Shown: positions 36,801 to 48,738 of the stretch, piece by piece | Numbering within the stretch: position 1 is the first letter of the stretch | How the letters are laid out: each line of letters opens with the position of its first letter | NCBI RefSeq assembly: GCF_000150275.1 | Contig: NW_002060945.1 | Coordinates: 6,073,246 to 6,137,245, forward strand | DNA from: Trichoplax adhaerens | Taxonomy: Eukaryota > Placozoa > Uniplacotomia > Trichoplacea > Trichoplacidae | Direction: 5' to 3' | DNA: 64,000 nt | The notes under the pieces: generated by a model | The model's input: the letters and a program-made list of their open reading frames with translations, nothing else | The model's database searches: none | What the model was told of the DNA's origin: nothing | Position numbers and translations under genes: made by a program

Positions 36801-38804
36801 AAATAAATGTCTCGAGGGACGTGATAGTAGGTTTAAGTAAAGTCTTTATCGTCAACATATCAGACGCTAACTCATTGAAAGAACTGTGTAAATATTTTAT
36901 AGTTCTTATCATGTTTTGGAATTTGTATACCCAGTATCTAGGGACAACACGTCTAGTCAACGATGTGGAATGGTCAGCAAAGACTCGAATAAATTTAGCC
37001 AAAGAAGCTATTGAGAGGATAAAGGTAGTAATACTTAAGTAGTATTGTATTTGTCGTTGAGTGATTATGATCTCTCATCTATAAATTTCTGGTTCATTTT
37101 CCTTTATGACATTTACATAGGTAACGTCTTCGGACTTTCAGAGTTGTATGGATGTCGAAATTGTTATATCTGTCCGTAGCATAATCGTTTTACAGTCATC
37201 AGATAAGGTAAAAATTTTCTCTGTTTGATGAAATTTGAATTCTATTTTATAGTCGTTGTCAGTATTATGGTAAAAAATTTCGTTAATTTAGCCATACAAT
37301 CTATTGTTACTTAAATGCCCTATTGATATTCACCAAAATGTAGAAATTGCTCGTTGAAACTCTCTTGCATAACGTTTCGTACATCGCCGATATTGGAAAT
37401 ATTGTGGTATTGATGACCAGACGTCACAAGCGGAAAGAAGAGGACTTTGTGAAAGAAAAGAGTGGAAAAGCCATGATTGAAGTTTCCACTTCTGATTTTG
37501 ACGAAGATCCGAAGGGTTCTCAAGTAGTCAGCCACGTTTTTAGTTCTCAATATGTATGTTTAGTTTGTTCGTTCTTAAATTTTTGTAGATATGGTTATTT
37601 ATTTTGAGTTTTACTCAGGATATTAAAAAATAAATCAATTTTGATCCTATTGAAGGCACGGTCAATCGCCAAATCTATTGGACAGGCCTTTGACATTGCT
37701 TATGAAGAATTTGTTAAAGAGAAGGGCTGGAGTCAGGAAGAATTAGAAAAAGTTGAATACGAGAATGTCTTAAGTTGTCAACGAACCTCAGTAGAGGAAC
37801 TTGGTCGACTGTCAGATATTAATTGCAAGAAAAAGGTACAATCATTGAATAGCTATTTTTACTATAATGGCAAGCAAGTACATGTAGTTAGGAATTGTAA
37901 TCAGTCAAATAGTTTTACCTTTATTGGGACAAGTAAAATTTCTACCGTACAAATAACAGTAGTTGTTAATTTTTTTAATTTTATTTTGGATGTGAATTCT
38001 AGGTTGTAGTACGAAAAAAACGAAATGAAAATCTAGGAATAATGATAATACCTTCCGGCTGGGGATCATTAATACCAGCCCCCGTGATTGCTCATATCAA
38101 TAAATTCGGCCCCGCTGCCTTAGGTGGTCAGTTAAACGTTGGCGACCACTTAATGTTTGTGAATGGTATTAGCCTTGTCGCCTTACCAATCGATAAGTGC
38201 AAAGCTATTATTAAGGTACAGTAATCGACGTCAATCTGAATAAAGTTATGAAAATGTTAACCCATTATTGAAAATATCCGATATGGATCAAATTGTAGGA
38301 AAGCTGCCAGGCAACAGAAGTAACTTTAGAAATTGTATCCATGTCACCGGTAACAGAAATAGTACTAAGAAGACCAGATACGAAATATGTATGGGGATTT
38401 AGTGTGCAAGATGGTTTGGTATGAATGTTTAGCTTTATTGATTGACTTACTAAATGTAGCTATCCTTTTAAACCTATTACGAATATATTTTTTACTTGTA
38501 GATTTGCAGTGTTATTCGTGGAGGTATTGCGGAACGAGGTGGTGTACGTGTTGGCCATTATATTTTAGATATCGACAGACATAATATTGTAAAGGCTACG
38601 CATGACCAAGTTGTCGAACTCCTAACGATATCCACCGGAGATGTCAGTATTTACCTCTGTACAGCTTTCTCTTTAATTTTATGTAACTTCACAATTGGCA
38701 ATACTTACATTAAAATAATAATTTTTTTTTAGTTACGTTTGAGAACCATGCCTGCTAGTATGTATAAACTGATGACAGACCAAGAAACGCCAGAATACAT
38801 CTAA
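30870..38804 (+). CDS. APBA: Mint/X11 (APBA) adaptor with an additional Hop-like TPR domain
   Basis: Exons: 30870-31230, 32836-33072, 34518-34655, 34954-35094, 35216-35535, 35613-36030, 36130-36392, 36467-36500, 36661-36722, 36935-37024, 37121-37207, 37344-37553, 37656-37835, 38003-38215, 38299-38418, 38502-38642, 38733-38804. All phases agree: 1028 aa. Residues 1-245 are acidic and disordered. Residues 247-375 hold three TPRs like Hop/STIP1, with clamp residues K255, N259, N290, R327, R331. A disordered linker follows, then the PTB domain (about 650-830: GVVYDADYLGTTRLV, VSYIADIGNIVVLMTRR, IAKSIGQAFDIAY), PDZ1 (about 848-935: SGWGSLIPAPVIAHI, LNVGDHLMFVNG) and PDZ2 (about 940-1020: GGIAERGGVRVGH). 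The end, LRTMPASMYKLMTDQETPEYI in part, matches the human Mint C-terminus. Known Mints act in vesicle trafficking and APP binding. No Munc18- or CASK-binding segment was recognised. Confidence 0.93.
31231..32835. other. Intron 1 of the Mint gene
   Basis: 1.6-kb intron after the GTAATC donor. It contains further GTAC palindromes (ccacagtacagtacatgatg at 31529-31548; ctgtaccgtacgta near 31601-31614; catagtactgtactgtatag at 32360-32379). Short open frames show no protein resemblance. Confidence 0.6.
33073..34517. other. Intron 2 of the Mint gene
   Basis: 1.4-kb AT-rich intron beginning at a GTGAGA donor. A short TA microsatellite lies at 33089-33101. Nothing else was recognised. Confidence 0.6.
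34954..35535 (+). other. Hop/STIP1-like TPR carboxylate-clamp domain within the Mint gene
   Basis: Two exons encode EEKEKGNIAFRKNDFDEALE, an IFYINRAATYYNLEEYKRS repeat and IARTYSRLGYSYKKLNQLS. Aligned by eye to Hop TPR1 and TPR2A, the five residues that grip the EEVD tail of Hsp70/Hsp90 (K, N, N, K/R, R) are K255, N259, N290, R327 and R331. A Lys/Glu-rich helix follows (about 375-395). Confidence 0.85.
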
Positions 38805-41800
38805 ATTGAAATTTCATTTATTATGTCAAGAATTGAAGATTGTATCTAATATTGTATTATTGAAATGCAGAAGTATGCGATGCATCAAATAAGCAAGTGA
38901 AATTTTGTAAATTGTAATAACTTAATGGTGAATTTCTATTGTTATAATTTGATTTGCAAATCTTTCGCTTTGCTTTGTGTTAATGTTCATTACAGTTTTA
39001 TGATATTTTTAAGCCAGTTAGCGATATACATCACTATCTTGTATCTTTAAGAATGATTGCGGGTTATTGGATAGCTGATTAATATAGCAATATAATGGCC
39101 GTTCCAAGAGTATGTTTTCTGGAATTGTATTAGAATTCTTCATTATTGTTTGTAGTTGTTTACGTTGAACGTCATAACTACTCTGTTCTAAAATTTAATC
39201 AATTGCTTTATATTGTACAATGATGATATATTATATATGCATACGCACATACATACTCGTACATATAACATATATATATATATATATGGTAAACAGTTAT
39301 TTTAAAGTCAGATATTATTATAACATCAGCGTTTGTTAAAGAATCATTCGTTATGCATAGTTTGCATGATTTCTTGTTATGCTATTTTACATCGAAATAT
39401 ACGAGTGTTAGATACTTTTACACGATTTGTATAAGTGCATATCTTAAAAATTGTGATCACATTATTTTAAATAGCAGTAATTAATGTTAAAGCATTTATT
39501 ATCAAATGGACTGGAACTGGTGTAAAAATAAGTAATCGTTAATAGTAAGAAAAGGTGAATTCTGGATGTAATGTATGTTTTGACATTCTGAATTTACAGC
39601 GACCCGTTCGCTTAATCAGGTACCAGTTAGGCAGCAATGTAAATATCTTTAAAATTATTCCACCTGTCAACCGTATCGTAAATACATTTATAGCAATATG
39701 GGTATTGTATTTTCATAAAATTTGAAAATAAAAGTTATGCGTTGTTAACAACATTCTTTAATTGCGAGACATTTTGGCAAGATTACTCCAATAGTAGATA
39801 GTAGATTGAATTACGACGCACAGAATGTATTTGTTCAAACTTATGTAATATAATTAATTAAACATGACAAATCGTGATATTGAAGAAAGCATTGTAACAC
39901 TGCATGGCAAATTAGGCCAAAAAGCCTTTCAATTTTTGTTAGTGTATCACTAATACTCGCAGTCCAGCCTCAAATCAAGTTGAGTAAGGATTGGACTGAT
40001 AAAAATTAACAAATCACATTGGAATTTTATTCATTTTAACGAATTTCTGTTTACTTTTAACACTTTCACTGTAGTTCTAAAAAGTAACTTATAAATCTTT
40101 AGTATCAAAAGCTTATCCACGCACGGAGTAGTGTCGTTATGGTTCGATTTGATTCGCAGCAAGCTAAATCTCAGATTCATATTTCATAAGAAAATATAAT
40201 CCCGCATCTTTGTTTTCTGTTGGATAATTTGAAATTTATTGGCGTGAAGTTGTACTTCTCTATTTTAGCGTTGCATATTGCGGTGCATATTTTCGTAATC
40301 TTGAAATTATAAGCTAGTTATGGTACATTTATGCTTAGGTAGGCGATGAGAGTCATAGAAAACTTTTAATTTTCATATTATCCATATATGCGTATATACT
40401 GTACTTGTGAAAGTTGGGCAGGCGTCTGCGCCTCCCCATGATCAAGTAGATTAATTATCAGTGTTTTGAATTCACAACTAATGAAATATCAGGAAAGGCA
40501 TATTTAGCAATAAATATTTAAAAAATTTAGAAAACTCTCAAACACACACTTACTTATTAGTAGCCCCAAGGAAAAGTCATGACTTACAAAATACGATGTT
40601 ATTCTTAATGGGTAAGTGATATCAATGTGATACAGCATCCCTACAGTATGCATTACTATTTCAAGCAATTGACGCTGGAAAAGGTGGAAATTTGCAAGAT
40701 TCAGACACTGCTGGTTTGCCTATACACAAGAGAGGTTCAATATTGAGGCGGTGGTGTAAATAGCTAGTATACTGATCCTATATTCATTAACAGGATGGTA
40801 GGTTTTGGATAATAGTTTATCCTTATCTTAAAATATACCGTACAGTACGCTACCTCAACACGTTCACATGAAATTACTATCTTGGATAGTCAATGTAACA
40901 AAAATAAATCTACGAAGTTCAAATATTACCGTCTGTCATATTGGCATATAAAATTTCAATATTCAAACTGTGATATGAATTAGCAGATAGTAAGCCTATA
41001 TTCGCTAATGAGACGATTATTATTATCATTATTAATTAATAATTTATAATCAACTTAAAATTAAGTTTACATTTATACATTTTCGAACAAAATGTTTATT
41101 ATACCGCTATTATTTGATGATTTTCAAATAGCAGTTGCCTAAGATGCCTAATTACTTAAGATGTTGTAATTTGCTTATAATAACACAGAGCTTATTATTC
41201 CTTAAGCTTCTCATATTCTAAATAACTGATGATTGATATTTATTTCTGAAAACTTCGTGACGAATATATCATCATAGCTCTTACTATCTCAGGTATCTTT
41301 CTTACAACTTTCTACTATTTTATAAAATGGCACTTCTTTGCTAATAAAATGAAACGAAATTCCATCTCTAACTACTCTCTTTTTAATCAAACTAGTTTAA
41401 ACTAGATATTATTATTTACGTGAGCTCTTGAAATGATCAACGAAAAATATCGCCCCCCTGCTGCCGTCCTATATGCAAGTAGTATATCCTCATTAATACC
41501 TTCTATTATAACTTCTGGCCTTGTATAGTATTAATAGAATATTTACTTTCTTTAAGCAATGCTATCATCTTGTAAAGTTTTTACAGTAAATTTATGATGC
41601 TAGTAAACAATAATAAAATAGCCCAATAAATTCTTATAGTCAGGAAAATAGTTATTTTGATTTAACATTATGACCTAAGTGCACATATCCTACGTAACAT
41701 GTTTAAGTTACGGTACTGTCAAGACTACGAGTATACCAACATGTTTTAACAAAACAACAAGATTTTATAATATACTTACTTAACATTCTGCACTATTTCA

Positions 41801-44800
41801 ATTGATATGCGCAGTTAGTGGCTACCGTAATAGTAGCATATTTGTTAACTAATAGCAGTTAGCAAAGAATACATTAAGCAACCTATTAAATTATCGTAAT
41901 CAAAAAGCAATTAAATCCGTATTTCATAGCATTGAAAATCGTTTTGAAATATTTGTAAACTACAATATGTATTGCATTTGTCTTCAACGGAGTCCTATAA
42001 TTGGCAATATATTGCTACTATCATAGCTTATTAGATACTAGGTGAGATATCCTTTCAAAATAAAGGGTGGCAGAATAGAAGTTTCACGATCGTGTACCAT
42101 ATGCCTTAATATGTAATGATATATTTATTGACTATATTCAGCCATTGACATGGTTGCCGCACCGTCATTACTCCTTATTATTTTTGCTGTTAGATTAGGA
42201 ATCAGCTTAATTTAATAAATTGATGGACAAGTAATGCAGGGCATGAATGTTTTCTTGCTGAATGGATTTACAATTGCAGTATAGTTCGATATTTTGTAGC
42301 AGCTTTATATTACATAGATACATTTATAGTGTGAAATTATCGAGTTAATTTGAAGCACTAGTGTTTAGCCACTACTATACGAGTTACAGTACGATGACGT
42401 CTTAGTGCTTGTTATTGATTATTTGCTATGCAAATAGACTTCGTTAATGAATTCATGGCATTTTTTCTAGATGAGCTGTACTTATGAATACTGCACTATG
42501 GAATGCAGCTCCTCATTATCATCATATGTAAGCATCCAAGGACCATGCTATATCGATAGCTTAAGGAGTAGGAATATCCAGTTGATCAACTTATTAACTT
42601 ACAAAATAGTTGTTATTCAACTTGAATACCCTCGTATTGTATTAGATAACTGGTAGCAGTAGCGGATGAAAACTAGTTCTAAAGTCTAAAATTTAAATTG
42701 TAAATTCTGATTCATACATGTCATATTAATGGATTACTTGCTAACCTAGAGTGCATTGGTTAATTGTTTTCGAAACAATTCTATGTCTGCCCAATGTTAA
42801 TTATTAATGAACTTGAATATTATTTAATATTTATCATTTTGCGGCTATTGATTATTAGTAATTGTTTAAATAGACTTGGCTACGGTTGCATTCTTCATGA
42901 GAATACATGGATTTAAAATGTAGGCACTTCATTTTTATTTAGCAACTGACTTTCAGGATGATTAACTTTAAACCTTATTAGCCTAGAATAAATCGACAAT
43001 CGACGACAATTCCTAATCTTAAAAGACACACTTCTAACACCAATATTAGCATTTAGTATTCTATATATAACAAAATTTGACGGTTTTACCTTTTTGGGAT
43101 TATGTTAAGGGAAGGGGAACTAATTGAATGATGTCTGGATGGTCTTTATGACTATAATAAACAGTAACAATTCAGTCAATTACTTTAATTGTATGATGAT
43201 TACTTGGTCACCGTTCATGGCGCCAAGGCGTGCAAAAAGGAGCAGATGGCACCGTTAAACTAATTCATCCAGAATCAGTTTAAATTTCATCAATAAATAA
43301 TGTTACTGTAGTCTATCGATATACAAGGAGTTTTTTAGTGTATAGGTAATGCTCAGTCTTTTTACCTGTTCACATCTGCAAGCGCGTTCTTATTTGTTCC
43401 GTAAATTAGTAATTTAGTACTATAAGACTAGCTCTAGGCAGCGTTAGTGGATTAATGCTATTTGTTAACATACTTAATTTACATTTTACTTTTAGACCAT
43501 TTCAATATTATGTCAAAGTTTTGACGTAGTAGCAGTATACACAATGTTATTACAAACGGATCCACTAATTGAAGTTATTGTTGCAGCACAGTAGAAAATA
43601 CAGAGAGGTTGCACAACTGTTAAATATTTAATTAATAAAATAAATGAATAACAATGAAAAGCTTACTCTAGTAATTTATTACAAGCATTACAGTAGCGTC
43701 ATTATAGAATTTGTATACTTAATTTTGACGTTTTAACCTTAATACAGTAAATTCATTCTTAATAAAACCTATATCGGTGATAGAATTTATTAACGGGGTA
43801 TTTTTTATTGATAATTAGTAATTATAGTTAGTCAATTTCATAGGGAGTAACATTCTGTAAACGATCCTAGCCTTTAATTTTTTAAGATGAGCTAACAAGA
43901 TTATAGAATAAATTCTTAACTGCTGTCTATTAAAGAACAATTTACCGGCGAAATAGTCATAATAAATAATTCTACGGAAGAAATAAAGCATTATCTCGCC
44001 GCCGAAGTTTTGTGCAGATTTGGTCTGGTACGTAATCATTGATGTCAACTAAATGACTTATAGGATTGCTGTAGTACTTGTAGCAAGTTTATATTTACTA
44101 GTTAGTTTAGTATTAAGATATTGATTGAATCTCATTATGGGATTAGATTCTAACTCATTAGGAATATCGACTGTGCTAGTGTATAGTTATAGTTTATACA
44201 AATATCTTGATCAATTTTTTTTCCATTGCTTATGGATTATCCCGTAATGTGGGAACCAGAGGGGGTGGGTAGCACGATATCAAGAGAACATGAAAATCTT
44301 TAGTATTCTTCCTTCTGAAGAATTTCCGAAAGACGATTGAAACTTTCAATTCTCCACTAGTATTGCTAGATACTATTGTTTGTTCGTATTTCTATATCTT
44401 GAAGGGTTAACTTATATTTTTGAGAGATTTCACGTATCTTTTACTGTGAATCCCCCCCCCCCGCCCAACTTAAATCTAAATTTGATTGATATACTTGACT
44501 AGCTAATACACATAATCTGCTCGATCTATAAATCCCAAATTATGCTTTTATATTATAATTTTAGTTGGAGAATATCATCGAATGGCTCATTTAAAGTAGT
44601 TATCAAGAGACTATTACGACTGAAAGTAGAATTTCAGGCTATTTGACAAAGTTTGTCTATAATACACTGTGTAAAAGCTTTCAGTAGAAGAAAATTTACG
44701 AAGGTGCCTAAAAAAATATTCGGGTACATACATCCAAGGCTGTTTCAGCTATCGCATATCGTTTAACTTAATTTCTCAAATTAACTGTATCATCTTCTAT

Positions 44801-46740
44801 CACTTTGCCTGGTCGAATTTTAACAAGCTAATTTAATTCTAGTACTCATACATTTTCGGCGCTGTTAAAATGTCTTATTCAGTTTGTCTTGTGATTGATT
44901 TTGTAGTTTTAAGTTGAGATGAGCGTCGTAGAAATAACAGCTTATAAATCATGTCGTACCGACATTAGTTGATTCTGTTCTGATTATATAGACTAGACAT
45001 AAAAAGTACTTCAGGTTGCAACAATAGAGAAAGAATAAGTTCTTATTATAGTCATTTATTGCCTGAGTTATACAATTTAACTTTACATTCATAAATCTAA
45101 TAATATCTCAGCTTTTATTCATTGCAGTAATTGCATTATATCCCGTAAAATTTAGTTTTAATTCATTTCGATCAAAAACAACTTTATTGGTTCATAGCAA
45201 CAATATAGCGCGTTAAGTTTCTATTGATTACAACATTTCCTCAGGCTAGATGAAAGTAACGGTTAACTGAACAGTTCTACATGATCCCCTAGATTTACTG
45301 ACTCACTAAAATTAGGTTAAAATAAGATTTTTAAAGGTACAATCAATTACTGAGATATGCTATAATCCTCCCTATAAATGCTATACTATAAGAAACTATC
45401 AGGGAAGGAGCTACGGAGCTTTAACAATTATAATAAGCATTATCAATATTAAAAATTCTTCTTAATTTGCAACGTAATCAAAACACTATTATTAGCGTTA
45501 AAAGTAATCACCACATTAAAATTATGACAGCCTTTTATGCCTTAACATTATGATTTGTTGATTGTTCACTACAGGTAATAACTATTTACACTCTACTTGA
45601 GCAGATAAATCATCTTGATCTGGGTACTGCACTACCCTGCATTGCATAATTACAGTTCGCTTTCTGGGACGTATTTATTGTTGTTGATTGCTAGTATCAT
45701 TGCTAATCAATATTTATCTAGTGAGAAAGGCTTCTAGCGATATTGTAAGTTGATATTTAAGATAGATAGAGAATTATATAAGTTATTGATTTCTAGTATA
45801 AATTGCTGATCAATAATTTTTGGGTAAGAAAGGTATTTAGTGATTTGGTTGTAAGTTGATATTTAGAGATAGGAAACAATGTAAGTAACATAATGTGGGA
45901 ATCAAATTCCAATTGAATTAAATTGTCGATTTAACATAAGTACGGTACCTTCTGTAAATTAAGCGTGATATGTATATAAACTATTTAACTTTTTCGTGTA
46001 GCTATTCAAGAATTTTTTAAACAAGGCGGAGATAGTTTTTACGAATATTTCTTTCGATAGAGATACAGAATTCATTAAGTAGTTTTATTATACTGTAGTC
46101 ATTCTTAGTAACTATGAAATGATATTGCACGAGTAATACTAGGAGACGTCATGAAACTCTATACAATTTCTAATAGCAAATTACGGTAGATATGGTGTCT
46201 GTCGCTGGTGATATTATAGATTGACAATGCAGTTGTAGGTGGCCATTGACTAGTAAAAGTGAAAGGGACGGCCATACCTTACAATAATACTCGTCCGAGA
46301 TAATCGTGTTAACTGTACTGAATCAGCCTCTATCATGGCATAGTCCTTCAAGTGATAAGTAATTGACAGTAAATCTGGATATGCCTAATTGAGATTAATG
46401 TCGACAAGCCTTAGTTTGAACTTCTTGTAAAAAATTATTGTTTAAAAGGGTTAGTACGTTAAATGGTTGTTAACGACTGTACGCATACGCGTATATCGTT
46501 GAAGCCAATGGTAACACTTTTAACTGACTGTTAGTAAATTATTTATCAGGTAGTTTATTGTATCAGCAGTAGAATATACGATAGCTAGCTAAATTCATAA
46601 TCTAAACGGTTAGTAGATCCCTAGATGTCGTCTATACTTTCAGTTTATAAGCCGATACATCAAAGGTAGTGGTTGAAATAATATACTGGAATAGTGTAGC
46701 ACCTGTATTATGCTATTGATTAAAATGATACACTTCTCCA

Positions 46741-47030
46741 TTTTATTGCATGACATAAAATTGTTTTAAATAGTCAATAGAATTTGCTTGATTAAGACTG
46801 TGATAAAGTAGGATGTATAGCATTTAATAAGTGTCCAAAAATGGTGCACCAATACATCGTCGTTACTACTTTATATCATTAGTATTATATTATCATAAAA
46901 TTGTCTTCAATAGTCAATAAAGTTGTTTGATTAAGACTGTGATAAAGTAGGATGTACAGCATTTAATAAGTGTCCAAAAATGGTGCACCAATACATCGTC
47001 GTTACTACTTTATATCATTATTATTGCATG
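46741..47030. repeat. Near-perfect tandem duplication, period about 139 bp
   Basis: The string gattaagactgtgataaagt starts at 46790 and again at 46929. The following sequence (gtccaaaaatggtgcaccaa, tacatcgtcgttactacttt) is almost identical in both copies (one t/c change in tgtatagcatt/tgtacagcatt). The upstream flank ataaaattgt...tagtcaata is shared but less conserved. Confidence 0.92.
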
Positions 47031-47509
47031 GTATTGTCGATGTATTATCCGTCAAATCGCATTCTGTCTATTGTACTGCCTTTCTGACGGTACTTTATCT
47101 TGGCTATATAATAGAATTGGGGTTTAGTCTTGAATTCATGGTGTGGTTTATCATTATCAGTATTCATTATTTACTTTTAATTCAGATCCTGTAGTGGAAT
47201 TCATTCAATCCTATGTATCGGAATAATGAATTGAAAAAGGCCTGATAGTGCCATAGAATGGCGGTTATGAGTCATAAATTAGAACGAGCTGTTGGACTGC
47301 TAATTACTTATTCATTGCGATGAATTGATTTAGCGCTCTTATTATACACCGTTGATACTTGTAGCCAACACGTCATTGACAGAAGATTTTTCAACATTTT
47401 CAGCGTTCATTCTATTTTGGAAAAATAAACGGCCGGGCCATCCATTTCTTCCTCGACATTACCTACAAGTGTGTGTCCTATTTATTTTCATGTTTTGACT
47501 GGCTGCAAA

Positions 47510-48530
47510 TCTACTGTACTGTACACTGTACAGTATAGTAGTATTTCACCAAGTGGAAGCAATTGTGCGATTTTTATAGTCGATCAATAGGAAGTGGTAG
47601 AATATTGGCAGGGCTGTTGATCATCATTATAACGAGTGTACGTTTATGAGTTGATCAAAGCTTTTACTTCCTACAGTAATGTTGAATGAGAGTTTAGCCG
47701 TGATTTGCTTGTCCTTTTCGTCGTCAAATTGATTGCTGTAGTCGATGTCGCTGCTTGTCTGTCAGGCCATACTGTCGTTGGTAGTTTGTCGGCGACAGAG
47801 GCCCGAGTGCGCGTGTGTTGCAGATTGCATCCGTCTGTTGGTCAGTCTGTCGACTGTGCAGTATGGATGAAGACGGCACTGGTTAAGACTGGTACAGAAT
47901 GTAACCGAAGAGGCGGAGCGAGGGCAGGCCTTGAGGCGATGGATCATGTATTGAAAATCATGACAGCCAGTATGGTAACCAGTGCTGAAGACGACCAGAC
48001 CGATGATACTCAGTTATATATAGATCATAACGGTATTGAACCGGACCGAACCGAACTCAGGTCTAATACTAACCGTATGCAGTTCTAAGGTTAGGCAAAG
48101 ACGGTACAGTGTACAGTACTGAGTTTACAGTACACAGTACTGTATTGTCCACTGTACACTGTACACTACAGTACTGTACTGTTAACAGTACAGTATTTCC
48201 AGTGTTTCCAGTACATTGTACTGTGTGCTGCAGACAAAGAAAAGTACGCTACAGTCCAGAGTGAGTGACCGTCACTCAACCTTGGCCATACACCCCTGGA
48301 CCGGGGGGCGTACAGTAGTGAAAGAAAGAATTTTTCACACAGTCAAGCGTTTACGGTTGGTCATTCAAAATACAAGCTTGACGCTATTGTCCTGTACAGT
48401 ATGTAAACTAGGGGACGGTAGTGTGTACTGTACTGGACACCATTTGACAGCAAACAATAGACAACACTGGCCGAGGGTCGATCGATCAGACAGCCCCGGT
48501 CTGCGTACTGTACAGTATGATTACTGTAAA
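47510..48530. repeat. GTAC-palindrome arrays upstream of EPB41L4A
   Basis: Clusters: tactgtactgtacactgtac at about 47514-47533; a dense block at 48098-48225 (cagtacacagtactgtattg, cactgtacactgtacactac, agtactgtactgttaacagt); and tgtacagtatgtaaac, gtgtactgtactgg, gtactgtacagtatgat at 48392-48520. The EPB41L4A start codon follows at 48739. Confidence 0.85.
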
Positions 48531-48738
48531 CTGTCGAAAACAATTAGCCATGATAGATAACATTGTCATTTGTTCAGTAATCTAATCCATTTTTCTCTTC
48601 CAATCTAGTACGCCACGATTTGCTTGCAAGCTGCAAATTAATGATTGTCTGACATACTGTGTTGATATCAGGAACAATTGTCGGTTCTACTCGTTGGTAT
48701 CCTTCTATTTGGCTCTCCTGTCTTGCTTGATGAGGAAA

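Larger units (their letters stand above)
38805..48738. other. 9.9-kb gene-free region upstream of EPB41L4A
   Basis: No coding exon was recognised on either strand, and open frames are short and isolated. Contents: a TA microsatellite near 39268-39289, an 11-C run at 44452-44462, a near-perfect tandem duplication (46741-47030), GTAC palindromes (47510-48530) and a GC-richer stretch from about 47680 to 48530. A 127-codon frame (47705-48088) in that stretch looks non-protein. Part of it may be EPB41L4A promoter or 5' UTR. Confidence 0.55.

Noticed and set aside
30870-38804. TPR part and Mint part as two separate genes
   Set aside because: Only about 80-100 bp would separate them, and splice sites join them in phase. 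It is kept as a testable alternative in the findings.
47705-48088. 127-codon plus-strand ORF
   Set aside because: It lies in a GC-richer promoter-like stretch full of GTAC palindromes, has no protein-like composition or family resemblance, and the opposite strand is open too.
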